Assembly: GCA_016201575.1 (NCBI GenBank)
Contig: JACQCN010000436.1
Coordinates: forward strand, 1 to 7,191
DNA length: 7,191 nt
Origin: Candidatus Rokuibacteriota bacterium
GTDB lineage: Bacteria > Methylomirabilota > Methylomirabilia > Rokubacteriales > CSP1-6
Direction of reading: 5' to 3'
The position numbers and the translations under genes are program-made. A model generated the notes under the pieces. It saw nothing but the letters and a program-made list of their open reading frames with translations, did no database searches and was not told the origin of the DNA. Every line of letters begins with the position of its first letter. Position 1 is the first letter of the stretch. Below, in pieces: positions 5,375 through 7,191 of the stretch.

Positions 5375-5803
5375 ATGAAGGTCTTTCATTCCTCGATCAC
5401 CGTGTCCAGCGAGGAGCGGACAGAGTTCTCCGACATCACCAGGCAGGTTCGCGCCGCGCTCCAGCAGTTTCCCGTCAGCGACGGCATCGCCGTCGTCAAC
5501 ACGACGCACACGACCTGCGCGCTGTTCGTGAACGAGTTCCAGGGCGCGCTCGTCGAGGACCTGAAGGCGCTCCTGGAGCGGCTGGTTGTCGAGCGGGGCG
5601 GCTACCGGCACGACGACGCGCGCTACTCCGACTGCGAGCGCGGCAACGCGCACGCGCACCTGCGAGCGGCCCTTCTCGGCCGCAGCGTCGCGCTGGGAAT
5701 CAGCGACGGCGAGCTGGCCCTCGGGCGATTCCAGTCGATCATCTTCGCGGAGCTGGACGGCCCCCGGAAGCGCGAGATCACCCTCCAGGTCATCGGCGAG
5801 TAG
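5375..5803 (+). CDS. yjbQ: YjbQ/UPF0047 family protein (secondary thiamine-phosphate synthase-like)
   Basis: 142 residues, the usual size for this family, which forms small trimeric beta-rich proteins. Conserved segments are visible: Thr-Thr-His-Thr-Thr-Cys-Ala-Leu-Phe-Val-Asn-Glu (43-54), Glu-Asp (61-62), Tyr77 and His79, Asn-Ala-His-Ala-His-Leu (91-96), and the C-terminal signature Gly-x-Leu-Ala-Leu-Gly-Arg-Phe-Gln (112-120). In most relatives I recall the last part as Gly-Thr-Trp-Gln, so Phe119 replaces a Trp. The E. coli member has been credited with weak thiamine-phosphate synthase activity, but the real cellular role of the family is not settled. The start at 5375 has a strong Shine-Dalgarno; a GTG at 5294 in the same frame would add 27 residues of which 14 codons end in A/T, and is rejected. 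It has its own promoter upstream. The next gene product uses thiamine diphosphate, which may or may not be a functional link. Confidence 0.88.
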   Translation: MKVFHSSITVSSEERTEFSDITRQVRAALQQFPVSDGIAVVNTTHTTCALFVNEFQGALVEDLKALLERLVVERGGYRHDDARYSDCERGNAHAHLRAALLGRSVALGISDGELALGRFQSIIFAELDGPRKREITLQVIGE

Positions 5804-5833
5804 AGCCATATCCGTCAGCCTGGCAACCGCCGA

Positions 5834-5857
5834 CACCCGGGTGCCGCTTTTGGGCAC
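5834..5857 (+). repeat. Palindrome and hairpin after the YjbQ gene
   Basis: CACCCGGGTG (5834-5843) is a perfect palindrome. It overlaps GTGCC (5841-5845), which pairs with GGCAC (5853-5857) across a 7-nt loop. It could contribute to transcription ending between the two genes, but there is no T-run and the evidence is weak. Confidence 0.25.
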
Positions 5858-5885
5858 GCGGCGTGGGCCCCCCGCCACGTATCTC

Positions 5886-5915
5886 TTGGGCTTTCGAGGG
5901 GTTTGATCCTACACT
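5886..5915 (+). promoter_or_regulatory. Candidate promoter for the E1 alpha gene
   Basis: TTGGGC (5886-5891) and TACACT (5910-5915) with an 18-nt spacer. The -35 is only a half match. It lies in the first AT-richer patch after YjbQ and would start RNA near 5922, about 95 nt before the GTG at 6018. Confidence 0.4.
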
Positions 5916-5961
5916 TGAACCCGTCTCCCTGGCACAGGGGTTGCTCGAAACGCCGAGCCCG

Positions 5962-6009
5962 ATGAACGATCGGAGGAACGCCATCGTCGCCGCCATGAGC
6001 GAACACTGA
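5962..6009 (+). CDS. Possible 15-codon upstream ORF before the E1 alpha gene
   Basis: ATG 5962 to TGA 6007-6009 encodes MNDRRNAIVAAMSEH, ending 8 nt before the GTG start of the E1 alpha gene. Of its 15 codons, 13 end in G or C, as in real genes here. It has no clear Shine-Dalgarno of its own. It might couple translation to the E1 alpha gene, which also lacks a Shine-Dalgarno, or be chance in high-GC DNA. No regulatory peptide is recognisable. Confidence 0.25.
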   Translation: MNDRRNAIVAAMSEH

Positions 6010-6017
6010 GCCGCCCG

Positions 6018-7025
6018 GTGGCCGCGCCTCTCCCGTCGCCGCCCGCTTTCGTCCTGACCGGGTTCGCGCCCGATCTCCTGATCGCCCTGTATCGCTCGAT
6101 GAGCCTGATCCGGAAGACGGAGGAGAAGATCGTCGCGCTGTATCCGGAGCAGGAGATGCGCTGCCCCACGCATCTCTCCATCGGGCAGGAGGCGCCCGCG
6201 GCCGGCGTGTGCGCCGCCCTCACCGCGAGCGATGTCACCTACTCCGGTCACCGGGGCCACGCGCACTACCTCGCCAAGGGCGGCGACCTTCGCGCCATGA
6301 TGGCGGAGCTCTACGGCCGCGTGACCGGGTGCTCTCGCGGGAAGGGCGGATCCATGCACCTCGTCGACCCGTCGGTCGGGGTCATGGGAGCTTCGGCCAT
6401 CGTGGGGGGGAGCATGCCGCTCGCGGTGGGCGCGGCGCTGGCCGCGCGGCTGCGGGCCCGCGACACGGTGGCCGTCGCCTTCTTCGGCGATGCCGCTGTC
6501 GAGGAGGGCGTGTTCCACGAGAGCGTCGGCTTCGCCGCGCTCCGCAAGCTGCCCGTCATCTTCGCCTGCGAGAACAACTTCTACGCGACCTACTCGCCGC
6601 TGACCTCGCGGCAGGTCAACGACGACATCTACCGGCGCGTCTCGCCCCTCGGGGTGCCGGGAGTCCGCCTCGACGGCAACAACGTGACGGAGGTCCACCG
6701 CGCCGCCCGCCAGGCGGTGCACCGGGCCCGGAGCGGCGAGGGGCCCACGCTGCTGGAGATGCGAACCTACCGGTGGCGTGACCACGTCGGGCCCGGCTAT
6801 GACGTGAGCGTCGGCTACCGGACGCAGGCGGAGCTGGACGCCTGGATGGCGTGCGACCCCGTCGTCACCTTCGCCCGCGCGCTGGAGGCGGGCGGCGTGC
6901 TGTCGGCGGCCGCGCGCGCCGACATCGACGCGCGCCTGGACCACGACATCGACGAGGCGGTGGCCTTCGCCAAGGGCAGCCCGTACCCGGATGCCTCCGA
7001 GCTGGCCGAGCACGTCTACGGGTGA
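6018..7025 (+). CDS. TPP-dependent dehydrogenase E1 component, alpha subunit
   Basis: 335 residues, the normal length of E1 alpha of 2-oxoacid or acetoin-type dehydrogenase complexes, which decarboxylate a 2-oxo substrate on thiamine diphosphate together with an E1 beta subunit. Visible family segments: Leu-Tyr-Arg-Ser-Met-x-Leu-Ile-Arg (24-32), His-Leu-Ser-Ile-Gly-Gln-Glu (52-58), Gly-His-Arg-Gly-His-Ala (77-82), Cys-Ser-Arg-Gly-Lys-Gly-Gly-Ser-Met-His (105-114), and the TPP/Mg motif Gly157-Asp158 through Asn186-Asn187. The usual third Gly of GDG is Ala159 (GDAAVEEG). The segment TYRWRDHVGPGYD (250-262) replaces the common YRYRGHSMSDP; I recall this variant from E1 alpha genes in polysaccharide or nucleotide-sugar loci, so the substrate need not be pyruvate. 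The start is a GTG without Shine-Dalgarno; an ATG at 6099 would cut the first conserved helix. No E1 beta start is seen in the 166 nt that follow. Confidence 0.87.
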   Translation: MAAPLPSPPAFVLTGFAPDLLIALYRSMSLIRKTEEKIVALYPEQEMRCPTHLSIGQEAPAAGVCAALTASDVTYSGHRGHAHYLAKGGDLRAMMAELYGRVTGCSRGKGGSMHLVDPSVGVMGASAIVGGSMPLAVGAALAARLRARDTVAVAFFGDAAVEEGVFHESVGFAALRKLPVIFACENNFYATYSPLTSRQVNDDIYRRVSPLGVPGVRLDGNNVTEVHRAARQAVHRARSGEGPTLLEMRTYRWRDHVGPGYDVSVGYRTQAELDAWMACDPVVTFARALEAGGVLSAAARADIDARLDHDIDEAVAFAKGSPYPDASELAEHVYG

Positions 7026-7191
7026 TGCGCGCCGGAGGCGAGCGATCCTTTTTGCAAGTGCCGTTTGCGGCGCGTCGCTAGTGTCAGCGCGGATCACTCG
7101 TGAACGTCAGCGCGGCGCGGCGGGCGGGTCCTGGCCCGGCAGGCAGCCCCGTCCGTCCTCGCTCGATACCCCACTCGTTGCGGGCGGGCGG
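7026..7191. other. Non-coding 3' flank with a promoter-like motif
   Basis: TAGTGT (7079-7084), followed by CAGCGCGG, resembles the other -10 boxes in the window; the nearest -35-like TTGCAA (7052-7057) is 21 nt away, too far for a good promoter. A weak stem (CGCC, loop GGA, GGCG at about 7030-7040) is followed only after several bases by five T residues, so no convincing terminator. A GTG at 7100 is open to the edge, but its product is low-complexity and unrecognisable. Confidence 0.4.

Noticed and set aside
5790..7097. 435-codon open frame on the minus strand
   Set aside because: Shadow of the E1 alpha gene, with no recognisable domain and repetitive Arg/Val/Gly/Asp composition.
7100..7191. 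Partial gene from GTG 7100 to the window edge
   Set aside because: The product is Arg/Pro/Gly-rich with no pattern and no Shine-Dalgarno; any high-GC stretch would stay open this long.
1..7191. CRISPR arrays, tRNA or rRNA genes, insertion sequences
   Set aside because: No regularly spaced repeats, cloverleaf, rRNA-like segments, transposase or terminal inverted repeats were found on either strand.

Overview
The window is very GC-rich DNA with almost exclusively G/C-ending codons in its genes. All supported genes lie on the + strand, and the long minus-strand frames are high-GC shadows. Gene content (c-type cytochromes, a membrane-bound HdrD-like oxidoreductase, DUF1232, YjbQ, a TPP-dependent E1 alpha subunit) fits an uncultured, respiring, high-GC soil or subsurface bacterium. 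A Rokubacteria/Methylomirabilota-type lineage is my guess, but nothing in the window fixes the taxonomy.

Layout. 1-116: short non-coding upstream region. 117-923: exported monoheme cytochrome c with an unassigned beta-rich C-terminal part. 939-1949: one uninterrupted frame that begins as a membrane-anchored pentaheme NapC/NirT-like cytochrome and ends as a thioredoxin-like [2Fe-2S] ferredoxin. Codon composition, topology and a promoter just before an internal ATG all suggest that the ferredoxin (1632-1949) is really its own gene and that 1500-1631 is intergenic. 2035-4017: HdrE/HdrD-like (NarI-like cytochrome b plus Fe-S plus two cysteine-rich domains) membrane oxidoreductase of the EMO type. 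4017-4364: DUF1232 (YkvA-like) protein. 4364-5077: single-pass membrane protein with an exported OB-like domain. These last three are joined by two TGATG overlaps. 5078-5374: non-coding region with an imperfect direct repeat, mutually exclusive hairpins and a good sigma70-type promoter. 5375-5803: YjbQ/UPF0047 protein. 5804-6017: short intergenic region with a candidate promoter and a 15-codon upstream ORF. 6018-7025: E1 alpha subunit of a TPP-dependent 2-oxoacid (or related) dehydrogenase. 7026-7191: non-coding, with a promoter-like motif for a gene beyond the edge.

How the genes may work together (inference). The two cytochrome genes look like a quinol-linked periplasmic electron-transfer pair. 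The EMO-type protein would move electrons between a soluble donor such as ETF, or possibly the neighbouring ferredoxin, and the membrane quinone pool. Together they read as a small redox block. The YjbQ and E1 alpha genes form a second block connected only by a possible thiamine theme.

The most useful observations are the doubtful cytochrome-ferredoxin fusion, with a sharp drop of third-position GC exactly in the linker, and two genes whose -10 box lies exactly 8 nt before the ATG, which predicts leaderless transcripts.
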